Shown one piece after another: positions 43,858-51,588 of a stretch of 64,000 nt of DNA. This stretch comes from an uncultured Bacteroidales bacterium. GTDB lineage: Bacteria; Bacteroidota; Bacteroidia; Bacteroidales; UBA932. Position 1 is the stretch's first letter, and each line of letters starts with the position of its first letter. The notes under the pieces are model-generated. The model worked only from the letters and a program-made list of their open reading frames with translations. It was not told the origin of the DNA and ran no database searches. The position numbers were made by a program, and so were the translations under genes. The DNA is taken from assembly GCA_900317845.1 (NCBI GenBank), contig ONII01000019.1, positions 1-64,000 of the forward strand, given 5' to 3'.

Positions 43858-46788
43858 TTAGAAGGTGACGGTGGCACCCAGGGTGACCACGCGAGTTTCA
43901 GGATAGCCGGTGCCATTGTCCACGCCCGGAGTGAGACCGTTGGTGCTCAGCAGGGCCGGGTCTGTGCCGGTGTAGCCGGTGAAGGTGTACAAATCCGATG
44001 CGGTGAGGAATACGCGCAGGCTCTGCAGGATGTCTTTCTGCCGGGGGACGAAGGTGTAGCCCAGCGTGACATTCTGGATTTTCATGAAGTCACCCTTCTC
44101 CAGGAAATAGGACGTAACCACACCGCCGTATTCACGGACATTCTTGTCGGTGGTGTATGCACTGCGGAAGACGTTGGCATTACCGGAACTCTGCAGGTTG
44201 CCGGCGCGGCGGTTGTTGTAAATCATATGGCCGAAGGCGCCGTTCATGAAGATGTTCAAATCCCAGTTCTTGTAACGGATGGTGTTGTTCCAGGAGAGGA
44301 AGAGCTTGGGAATGGTGTTGCCGATATAACGCTTGAAAGCGGCATTGGCCGATGCAGCGGTAATGGTGTTGCCTTCATTGTCATACACCATCATATCGCC
44401 GTACTCGTTCACGCCGGCGGCCTGGTAACCATACAACTGGCCGATACGGCTGCCTTCCGTATAGCGATAATAGTAAGAGGTCTGTCCCAGGCCGCCGGTT
44501 CCCAGCATGTCAATGTAGGAAGCGCCGTAGATCTGGTTGGACAGGGTCACGATGCGGGAATAACCCACAGAGGCATTGATACCGGAAGTCCACTTTACAG
44601 CGGTCTTGGCAAAGATGTCTCCTTCAATGGAAAGTTCGGCGCCCAGGTTCTGGGTCTTACCTACGTTTACCAGGATGGAACTGTGGATGAACGGAGGCTG
44701 GGGGGCCGTGTAGTTGTACAGCAGGTCCGGGCTCTCGCGGTCGTACAGGTCCAAACTACCGCGCAGGCGGTTGTTGAAGAAGGCGAAGTCCACACCGAAG
44801 TTGAGGGCCATCAGCTTCTCCCAGCGCAGTTCAGGGTTCTCGTTGGAGGCGGGACGATAACCGATGATCCATTCGCCGTCCATATAATACTGACCGTGGC
44901 TGCCGTAAGTAGGACGGGAGACGTTGGAACCGCCGCGACGGCCGGTGATACCGAAGGAGAAGCGGGGCTTGAGGCTGTTCACCCAATGCGCGCCGCTCAT
45001 AAAGCCCATGTTGGCGATTTCCCAAGCGATGGAAGCGGCAGGAAAATTACCCCACTTGTTCTTTTCACCAAAGTTGGTGGCGCCTTCCCGGCGGATGGAG
45101 GCCTGGACGAAAATCAAATTGTTCCAGTTATAGTTGACACGGGCCAGGAGGGCGATGACCTTGGAGAGGGACTTGCCGGAGCTCATGCCGGCCTGGGCGG
45201 GATTTTCGGTACGGGCCGTACCGGAGCCGATATCGTTCCAGAGGATGGAGTCATAGGCGAAACCGCGGTTGGTCATGCCCATGTTCTCCGAATTGAAATC
45301 CTGATAGGAATAGCCAGCCACAGCATTGATGTGGTGGGCATCCTTGTGGAAGGAGTAGTTGAACAGCCATTCCAACTGGTTGCGCCAGTTCTTGGAATAG
45401 TTGAGCGAAGCGGTTCCTTCATAGCCGTTCCAATACTTGTCGTGGGACTCGATGGGCGTGTAATTGTTGCTCTTGTAGTCGTTATAATCCAGCGAGTACG
45501 TGATCGTGGAATTGAAATTATGGACGTCGTTCTTGATGAAGTTCGCCTTGAGGGATACGGCGCCGGTGGCAAACAGGCGCTGGCCGTTTGCGGTCTTGTT
45601 CAGCATGGCTTCCACCGGGTTGGTCGCGTTGGTGGGAGCGGTGGGCTGGTAATAGGAGCCATCCTCATTATAAATAGGGAAGGTGGGGTTGATGGTGAGG
45701 GCTGTACCGAAGGAACCGTCGTTACCATATTCCTCGTTCACGCGGCGTACGTTCAAGGAAACGTTGATCTGGAAGATGTCCTTGATGAGGCGCTGCTCCA
45801 AAGCGGCGCGGGCGCCGAATTCTTCACGGGCGTCCACCAGGTCCACACCCAGGGAGTTCTTGTAGTTGACAGAGGCGTTGTAGGAGCCCTTCTTGGTGCT
45901 TCCGTCCACGGACACATAGTGGCTGTGGCCATAGGAGAACTTGCGCAGCAGGGCTTTGTACCAGTCGGTGCGGTAACCGTAGTCCGTACCGCGGCGGGAT
46001 CGTACCCACTCATCGGCCGTAAGTACAGGGATGGGATCCTTGGCGAAGTTCACGTTGAAAGCGCCGTCGTAGGTGACATGTGCAGTGCCGGGTTCATCCT
46101 TGGAGCCCTTTCTGGTGGTGATGAGAATCACACCGTTAGCACCGCTGGTGCCGTAGATGGAGGCCGATGCCGCGTCCTTCAGGACGGTCATGGACTCGAT
46201 GTCCTGGGGAGACAGGCTGCGGAGTTCACCGCCGGGAATGCCGTCGATCACCACCAGAGGTCCGTTGCCGGCGTTCAGGGAAGTGGCGCCACGGATCTGA
46301 AAGTCAGAGCCGGAGTTCGGGTTGGAACCCTGGCTGGTAACGACGTTGAGACCGGCCACTTTACCCGTGAGCATGGTCATGGGGTTGTTGGTGGTGCCCC
46401 GGAAGAAATCTTTGCTGTCGACCTGTACGACGGAGGCCGACAATTCCTTCTTGGACAGGGTGCCGTAGCCAATCACGACTACGTCATCCAAAAATTCGCT
46501 GTCTTCTTCCAACCGGATGGTCGCAGGGACCTCCTTGGCAGGGAAAACCTGTGTTGCATAGCCGATGCAACTGATTTCCACCAGTGCTTCGGGGGAAGAG
46601 ACGCGCAGGATGTAGTCGCCGTCCAGCCCGGTAGCCGTGCCATTGGACGTGCCCTGTTCCATGACAGTGGCGCCAATGACGGGTCCTTGGCTGTCTAAGA
46701 CCACACCCTTCACCTGGTATCCGCCCTGGGCGAACACCATGACCGTCAGGCTGAGCCAGAGGGTCAAAGCGGAAATAATCCTTTTCAT
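43858..46788 (-). CDS. susC: SusC/RagA-type TonB-linked outer membrane transporter
   Basis: 976 residues from ATG 46788, giving signal MKRIISALTLWLSLTVMVFA. Carboxypeptidase-like N-domain (VKGVVLDSQGPVIGATVMEQ), the TonB box region DDVVVIGYGTLSKKELSASV, and the plug with NPMTMLTGKVAGLNV, PLVVIDGIPGGEL, VLKDAASASIYGTSGANGVI. Then a long beta-barrel ending in TRVVTLGATVTF. Imports maltooligosaccharides with SusD. First gene of the operon susC-susD-susE/F-like-GH13-GH13. A TACTTTTG box lies at 46863-46856. Confidence 0.95.
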   Translation of the reverse strand: MKRIISALTLWLSLTVMVFAQGGYQVKGVVLDSQGPVIGATVMEQGTSNGTATGLDGDYILRVSSPEALVEISCIGYATQVFPAKEVPATIRLEEDSEFLDDVVVIGYGTLSKKELSASVVQVDSKDFFRGTTNNPMTMLTGKVAGLNVVTSQGSNPNSGSDFQIRGATSLNAGNGPLVVIDGIPGGELRSLSPQDIESMTVLKDAASASIYGTSGANGVILITTRKGSKDEPGTAHVTYDGAFNVNFAKDPIPVLTADEWVRSRRGTDYGYRTDWYKALLRKFSYGHSHYVSVDGSTKKGSYNASVNYKNSLGVDLVDAREEFGARAALEQRLIKDIFQINVSLNVRRVNEEYGNDGSFGTALTINPTFPIYNEDGSYYQPTAPTNATNPVEAMLNKTANGQRLFATGAVSLKANFIKNDVHNFNSTITYSLDYNDYKSNNYTPIESHDKYWNGYEGTASLNYSKNWRNQLEWLFNYSFHKDAHHINAVAGYSYQDFNSENMGMTNRGFAYDSILWNDIGSGTARTENPAQAGMSSGKSLSKVIALLARVNYNWNNLIFVQASIRREGATNFGEKNKWGNFPAASIAWEIANMGFMSGAHWVNSLKPRFSFGITGRRGGSNVSRPTYGSHGQYYMDGEWIIGYRPASNENPELRWEKLMALNFGVDFAFFNNRLRGSLDLYDRESPDLLYNYTAPQPPFIHSSILVNVGKTQNLGAELSIEGDIFAKTAVKWTSGINASVGYSRIVTLSNQIYGASYIDMLGTGGLGQTSYYYRYTEGSRIGQLYGYQAAGVNEYGDMMVYDNEGNTITAASANAAFKRYIGNTIPKLFLSWNNTIRYKNWDLNIFMNGAFGHMIYNNRRAGNLQSSGNANVFRSAYTTDKNVREYGGVVTSYFLEKGDFMKIQNVTLGYTFVPRQKDILQSLRVFLTASDLYTFTGYTGTDPALLSTNGLTPGVDNGTGYPETRVVTLGATVTF

Positions 46789-46855
46789 AGGGTTGCGTGT
46801 GTTGGTTATAGTTTTGGAGTTGTGTTCCAATGTGTTGTGTACCAATGTGGTTTCG

Positions 46856-46863
46856 CAAAAGTA
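46856..46863 (-). promoter_or_regulatory. Promoter -7 box of susC
   Basis: TACTTTTG on the minus strand, 68 nt before the ATG; no -33 TTTG, as expected for an activator-dependent promoter. Confidence 0.5.
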
Positions 46864-46924
46864 CCCCCTTTCACGGGCGCGTCCTATTTAAATAAAGGAA
46901 TTATAATGCCTAAACGCATAATAT

Positions 46925-46961
46925 TTTTGCCAACACACTGAATATCAGCGTATTGGCAAAA
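46925..46961. promoter_or_regulatory. Palindrome between susR and susC
   Basis: 12-bp arms TTTTGCCAACAC / GTATTGGCAAAA with one mismatch and a 13-nt loop. It lies 28 nt past the susR stop and about 60 nt upstream of the susC -7 box. It could be a susR terminator or a regulator binding site for susC. Confidence 0.5.
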
Positions 46962-46988
46962 TGAAAAAAAGAGAAAAATATAACGGGA

Positions 46989-48584
46989 TTATTTCCCTAT
47001 TTGCATGATTTCCGCCTCAAAACGTTCGTTTTCCACCCAGGATTTGTTCTTTACACGTGTTTTGTACGTATTGATGGTGTGTACAGAGTAGTCCAGGAAG
47101 CGGGCGATGCGTTCGGGTTCCTGGATGCCCAGACGGATAAGGGCGAAGATGCGCATCTCGGGATTCAGCCCATGTGTGGGAAAAATCTGCTCCGTTTCAG
47201 GGAACAAGGCGTTGTAGTCGTTGACGAATGTGGGGAATATCTTGAGGAAGGTGTTGTCGAAGGACTCATACATGCTGTCCCTTTCCTTGTCCAACGTAGA
47301 TTCTTTGAGGGAACGCCGAAGTTCATCGTACTGGCGCGTAACCAGCATGCGATCCACCAGCTTGTATAGCTGGGACATCTTTTCAATGAATTCGGAATTG
47401 ATATAGAACGAGTTGCCGATGTATTCCGCCTTGATGGCATTGGCTTCCGCCAGGCGGGCGTTGGCGTCCTCCAGCCGTCGGTTGCGCTCTTCAATGCCGG
47501 CCCGGGCCTCGTGCAGGCGGCGGTTCTGCCGGCGGAAAAACCAAAGGGATACCACGGCCGCCACGGCAATGATGACGGTGAGGATAATGCTGATTCCCAT
47601 GAGCTTATGCTGCCGGCTCAGGCTGTCGTAGTGGTTTTTCTCTACCAGGGGGAGCACTGCCCCCACCTCCAGTTTACGCAGGCGGGCATTGTAGAAATTA
47701 GCATCGTCGAAAGAAGCCCTCACGTAGCGGGTGGGCCGTTCTACCTCTCCGCGGCGGGAGAGGTATTCGGCCAGCATGCGCAGTGCAGTGGTTTCCTTGG
47801 TGGACGATTTGATATCGCAGATGGCCGATTCACAAATGGCCAGAAGCGCCTCATCTTCCCGTCCCAGGAGTTGGAGCATCCAGCCCATGGACGAGGCATA
47901 GATGGCGCGGGTGTGCAAATCCAGTCCCGGGCTTTCCAGCAGGGCGGCAAATTCTTCCACGCCTTCCTCAAACTGCCTGTTTTCCATCAGGAAATTGGCG
48001 TTATACTCATGCCAGATACGGGAATTTTCCGGAACGGTCTCCAGGACTTTTCGGCTGTAGTATTCTCCGGCCTGCGAGTACTGGTCCCAGTACGGCTCGG
48101 TTTGGGCGTATCCTCTGGCTGAGTAGTTGAGCCGCACCATCGTCCTGTAATAACTGAGCCGGGCGCGGGAAGAGAGCCGGTCTTCCGAGATTGTCGATGC
48201 CGTGTCGAAGGCTTCCTTGAACAGACCGGCGTTGATGAGGCAGATGACCTTGGCCAATTCGGCCTCGGCTACCAAGTCCTGAATTGGTGAATTGGCCGCC
48301 ATCTCGCCCAGGGCCAGCGCATAGTTGTAGGCCGAATCGTACTTATAACTGGCATATTCCTCGTACAGGTGGAACGTGGCTTCCCAGCGGCTGCTTTCGT
48401 CCACGGCGTCGCGAAGGTCTCCCCTGAGCCGGTTGATCCTTTCCTCCTTACTGGCGTCATAATTAGCCTTTTCCTCCAGGGTAGCATCCACCTCCCGGAG
48501 TTTTTGCTCGATTTCGTGGTTGTGTCCCCATGCCGTACCCATCGACAGGCACAGGAAAAGCATAAGAAAAACAGGTCTGTTCAT
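46989..48584 (-). CDS. susR: SusR-like membrane regulator of starch use
   Basis: 531 residues. Signal peptide ending TAWG, then helical repeats (about 20-325) facing the periplasm, one membrane helix (GISIILTVIIAVAAVVSLWFF, about 333-353), and a cytoplasmic coiled coil with RRLEDANARLAEANAIKAEY. The C-terminal domain shows YIGNSFYINSEFIEKMSQLY and an HTH-like end (RIARFLDYSVHTINTYKTRV). This matches the SusR (DUF6377-type) architecture: sense maltose and activate susC-onward. Directly upstream of susC. Promoter box TATTTTTG at 48622-48615. Confidence 0.88.
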   Translation of the reverse strand: MNRPVFLMLFLCLSMGTAWGHNHEIEQKLREVDATLEEKANYDASKEERINRLRGDLRDAVDESSRWEATFHLYEEYASYKYDSAYNYALALGEMAANSPIQDLVAEAELAKVICLINAGLFKEAFDTASTISEDRLSSRARLSYYRTMVRLNYSARGYAQTEPYWDQYSQAGEYYSRKVLETVPENSRIWHEYNANFLMENRQFEEGVEEFAALLESPGLDLHTRAIYASSMGWMLQLLGREDEALLAICESAICDIKSSTKETTALRMLAEYLSRRGEVERPTRYVRASFDDANFYNARLRKLEVGAVLPLVEKNHYDSLSRQHKLMGISIILTVIIAVAAVVSLWFFRRQNRRLHEARAGIEERNRRLEDANARLAEANAIKAEYIGNSFYINSEFIEKMSQLYKLVDRMLVTRQYDELRRSLKESTLDKERDSMYESFDNTFLKIFPTFVNDYNALFPETEQIFPTHGLNPEMRIFALIRLGIQEPERIARFLDYSVHTINTYKTRVKNKSWVENERFEAEIMQIGK

Positions 48585-48614
48585 GAGGTAAAGTTACTGA
48601 TTTTCTTGCAAATA

Positions 48615-48622
48615 CAAAAATA
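48615..48622 (-). promoter_or_regulatory. Promoter -7 box of susR
   Basis: TATTTTTG on the minus strand, 31 nt before the ATG. Confidence 0.45.
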
Positions 48623-48848
48623 GTATTACTTTTACGCGAGTATATTATTGGATTCCGATGCCGTCATTGCCGGCTCTAACCCTCCTCATCCCGGGCTTGA
48701 CACTCCTCATCCTGGGCTTGATCCGGGATCTCCTTGCGCGAAGGTCCATCCCCTAGACCTTCAGTACACTTTTCCTACACTTTTTTTGCGCGAAGGTCCA
48801 CGCCTTAAGGACGAGACTAGGTTCTGATCCATCTCTCCTCCCATCACC

Positions 48849-49042
48849 GTTAAAGCACACATACCCCGTCCTGGACTACCTCCAATGCATCACCCCGTGC
48901 TTTAACCACCCTTTAAACACCCCGTTAAAGCACACCTACCCCGTCCTGAGCCGCGTCCAGGGGCTCACCCCGTGCTTTAACAACCCTTTCCACCCCCGCC
49001 TAAAGCATACTTTCGGCCCCCTAGGATGCCGAGTGCGCTTTA
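48849..49042. repeat. Tandem array of three TTAAAGCAC palindromes
   Basis: Unit 1: GTTAAAGCAC (48849-48858) ... GTGCTTTAAC (48897-48906). Unit 2: the same arms at 48924-48933 and 48972-48981. Unit 3, diverged: TAAAGCA ... GCGCTTTA (49001-49042). Start-to-start spacing is 75-77 bp. Units 1 and 2 share TACCCCGTCC and CACCCC next to the arms. Confidence 0.85.
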
Positions 49043-49057
49043 ATGCCGGAAGGAAAG

Positions 49058-49177
49058 CGGAACCCTCTTGGGCCCTATAACGGAGCCCGAGAGGGTTTTC
49101 GCTAGCCGCCTTGCCGCGTATTGCAAGGCGGTGGTTCCGTGTCCTGTCAGCCGCCGCACCTGGTTGCGTGCGGCGGC
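49058..49177. ncRNA. Candidate structured RNA or hairpin cluster
   Basis: Outer pair CGGAACC (49058-49064) and GGTTCCG (49133-49139) encloses two hairpins: AACCCTCTTGGGC / GCCCGAGAGGGTT (49061-49097) and GCCGCCTTGC / GCAAGGCGG (49106-49131). A third, GCCGCCGCAC / GTGCGGCGGC (49150-49177), follows. The outer stem overlaps the first hairpin, so two alternative folds are possible. No known RNA family is recognised. Confidence 0.3.
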
Positions 49178-49453
49178 CACTCACCGGGCTGGTCGGTATC
49201 ATGTTGACAATCAACACTTTACTCACTTTCCTCGGCTCTTTTTGCGCCGAGGATTATCCGTAAGTAACTGACAATCTGCGCGTTATCGACCAGTTGGATT
49301 TTCGATTATGCGTCCCTGGAACAGATTAGTTGCCGCCGGAACAGATTATGTGGCCTCTTGAATAGAGTGTGTGGACACCCGTCTGGTAAACCTTTTCAAG
49401 ACAACACATTTTGTAATGATTCATAAAGTATTAATACACAGCAAGATACGCAT

Positions 49454-49606
49454 AATCCTCGTTCGTTTTTTAACGAGGATTATATAGTAACTGATTGATA
49501 GCCAATATTTTAGCCGTCACCCCTGACATCCTGGGCGTGTGACACTTAAGTAACTGATTGTCTGCAACTTACACAACAATCCTCGTTCGAAAAGTGAACG
49601 AGGATT
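49454..49606. repeat. Composite hairpin repeat, locus 2
   Basis: AATCCTCGTT-N8-AACGAGGATT (49454-49481), then TAACTGATTG; a middle hairpin GTCAC...GTGACACTTAAG (49516-49550); then AATCCTCGTTC-N7-GAACGAGGATT (49578-49606). Same order as locus 1 at 26437-26605. A variant arm pair TCCTCGGC / GCCGAGGA with the following ATTAT lies at 49229-49256. Confidence 0.85.
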
Positions 49607-49659
49607 ATATTGGAAGTTACTGTGGCTCAACGAGTTAGCGATCAGGCGCGACGAGAGGC

Positions 49660-51588
49660 CTAGAACTGGAAGTAGATGAAGGTCTGGAGGTCGGCGGTGA
49701 TGAACTGGTAGAAGAAGACGATGATGAGCACCACCACCAGGGCCATGACGGGCAGCGGGAGGCGGGCGAAAACAATCCGGTAACGGCGTTTGAAGCGCTC
49801 CGGCAGCCAGTGGATGAGCATGCCCAGCAGAAAGACCAACAGCACGGCCCGGTGCTGCCAGGCCATCGCGGGCACCAGCGACAAATCCCACGCACCGCCA
49901 ATCTGGTTCACCATGTTCTTGGCGGTGTTCCAGGCCTGCTCATTGGCCAGGGCCGGGTCCAGGTTGGAGCCGCTGCGGAAGAACAGGCGGGTGAAGGTGA
50001 TGAACACGAAGGTCTGGAAGATGTCCCACGCGCGGGAGAGCCAGCGGAGAGATGCCCGGTCGGAGTCGGGCATGACAGAGGCGGAGCCGGGCATGACGGC
50101 CGCTCCTTCTGTCATTGCCGGCTTGACCGGCAATCTCCGGATAAGCGCTTTTACGACCGTACCGGCCAGGATAATCAGGGTCCAGACAAAGAACATGTTC
50201 CACACGGGATAGTGCAGGGTGAAGGAGAGGGTGCCGCACAAGGCGGTGACCAGGCCGATGATCCCCAGCTTCTGTGTCATGGTCCGTTTGGTCCAGACCT
50301 TATAAATCACCATGCCCAGGCCGTTGAGGCCGCCCCAAATCATGAAATTCCAGCTGGCGCCGTGCCACAGGCCGCCCAGCAGCATGGTGTTCATGGAGTT
50401 GATGTTGGTGGTGATAAGTTTGCGGTCCCCCGGCCGCAGCCACGCCCAGAGGCCAATGCCGGCCGCCACCACAAAAACGCCAAAGGCCACCCACCAGGAG
50501 CCGCTGAGGAAACTGCCGAATACCGCCACCGCCAGGATAATCACAAAGGTGGCCGGCGTGGCGTTGCGGTTACCGCCGAGGGGAATGTACAGGTAGTCCC
50601 GGAGCCAGCGGCTAAGCGACATGTGCCAGCGGCGCCAGAACTGCTGCGTGTTCACGGCCTTGTACGGCGAATCGAAGTTCTTGGGCAGGTAGAAGCCCAT
50701 GAGCATGGCAACGCCCGTAGCGATGTCCGTGTAGCCGGAAAAATCGGCATAGACCTGCAGCGAATAGCAGAACAGGGCACTTAAATTCTCGAAGCCGCTG
50801 TACAGCAGCGGGTTCTCGAACACGCGGTCGCAGAAGTTCACCGCCAGATAGTCCGCCAGAATGAGCTTCTTGAGGAGGCCGTTCATGATCCAGAAAACGG
50901 CAATGCCGAACCAGCGACGGCTCAGGTTATACGGCTTATGCAGCTGTTCCACGAACTCCACGGCACGGACGATAGGACCCGCTACCAGTTGCGGGAAAAA
51001 GCTCAGGTAGAAGCCAAAGTCCAGGAAGTTCCCCACCGGGGCAATCTTCCGCCGCTTGACGTCCACCACATAGCTCACCGCCTGGAAGGTAAAGAAAGAG
51101 ATGCCTACCGGGAGAATGATGGCATCGACCCGGAAAACTTCCGCGCCAACAAGCATATTCAGCCATTCGCCCAGGACGTCGTGCACCTGCAGGTGCAGCC
51201 CCAACAGGTTATTCACAAAATCCGTAAGGAAGTACGCGTATTTGAAATAGGCCAGGATGCCCAGGTCCACCACCACGCTCAGCGCCGTTACGGCCGAACG
51301 TCCCCTCTCGGATTTGAGACGATGCAACCACTTGGCTGCAAAGAAGTTATAGACAATAACAAAGAGCAGGAGCGCCAGGAACACGCCACTGGTCTTGTAG
51401 TAGAAGAACAGCGACACGGCAAACAGATAGCCGTTGCGCAGCAGCACCTTGGAGTGGAAGAGCGAGAACACCGCAAATACCAGCGCAAAGAACGCCCAGA
51501 AGTAGAACTGGGTGAACAGCAGCGGATGGGCCTGGTCAAAGGAGAGCAGGCTCTGGAAAAAGTCCCGTATGATGTCCCACAGTGTCAT
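49660..51588 (-). CDS. MBOAT family O-acyltransferase (AlgI-like)
   Basis: 642 residues with about 12 membrane helices. MBOAT landmarks: LPVGISFFTFQAVSYVVDV, FPQLVAGPIVRA, YADFSGYTDIATGVAMLMGF, NFDSPYKAVNTQQFWRRWHM, SRWLRDYLYIPLGGN, and the catalytic His in LLGGLWHGASWNF (about residue 400). It moves acyl groups, usually acetyl, across the membrane for O-acetylation of polysaccharide. The two SGNH proteins just upstream, each overlapping by 4 nt, are the usual partners. Residues about 484-513 (PVKPAMTEGAAVMPGSASVM) are an insertion in a cytoplasmic or periplasmic loop, coded by an 89-bp palindromic element. Confidence 0.93.
   Translation of the reverse strand: MTLWDIIRDFFQSLLSFDQAHPLLFTQFYFWAFFALVFAVFSLFHSKVLLRNGYLFAVSLFFYYKTSGVFLALLLFVIVYNFFAAKWLHRLKSERGRSAVTALSVVVDLGILAYFKYAYFLTDFVNNLLGLHLQVHDVLGEWLNMLVGAEVFRVDAIILPVGISFFTFQAVSYVVDVKRRKIAPVGNFLDFGFYLSFFPQLVAGPIVRAVEFVEQLHKPYNLSRRWFGIAVFWIMNGLLKKLILADYLAVNFCDRVFENPLLYSGFENLSALFCYSLQVYADFSGYTDIATGVAMLMGFYLPKNFDSPYKAVNTQQFWRRWHMSLSRWLRDYLYIPLGGNRNATPATFVIILAVAVFGSFLSGSWWVAFGVFVVAAGIGLWAWLRPGDRKLITTNINSMNTMLLGGLWHGASWNFMIWGGLNGLGMVIYKVWTKRTMTQKLGIIGLVTALCGTLSFTLHYPVWNMFFVWTLIILAGTVVKALIRRLPVKPAMTEGAAVMPGSASVMPDSDRASLRWLSRAWDIFQTFVFITFTRLFFRSGSNLDPALANEQAWNTAKNMVNQIGGAWDLSLVPAMAWQHRAVLLVFLLGMLIHWLPERFKRRYRIVFARLPLPVMALVVVLIIVFFYQFITADLQTFIYFQF
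50049..50137. repeat. 89-bp palindromic element inside the MBOAT gene, in frame
   Basis: Arms GAGATGCCCGGTCGG..GGGCATGACAGAG (from 50049) and the complement of GAGATTGCCGGTCAAG..GGCAATGACAGAAG (ending 50137). Each arm has its own inner CCGG-type palindrome. Same length and plan as the murB element; the rsmA half element matches one arm. Confidence 0.85.

Larger units (their letters stand above)
48585..49659. other. 1.07-kb gene-free, hairpin-dense intergenic region
   Basis: No convincing gene. In order it holds: the susR promoter; relics of palindromic elements (48659-48755, with GTCATTGCCGGC and CTTGATCCGGGATCTCC pieces); a direct repeat TTGCGCGAAGGTCCA (48734 and 48787 areas); three tandem 75-bp palindromes (48849-49042); a set of GC hairpins (49058-49177); a CCTCGGC hairpin (49229-49253); and the composite CCTCGTTC locus (49454-49606). 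The short open frames here (for example 48936-49226 minus) only follow the repeats. Confidence 0.85.

Noticed and set aside
43768-46698. 976-codon open frame on the plus strand opposite susC
   Set aside because: A shadow frame caused by high GC at third positions; no family motifs, while susC on the other strand is complete.
48936-49226. 96-codon minus-strand frame in the hairpin region
   Set aside because: It follows the repeats, with no signal, motif or promoter; likely chance.
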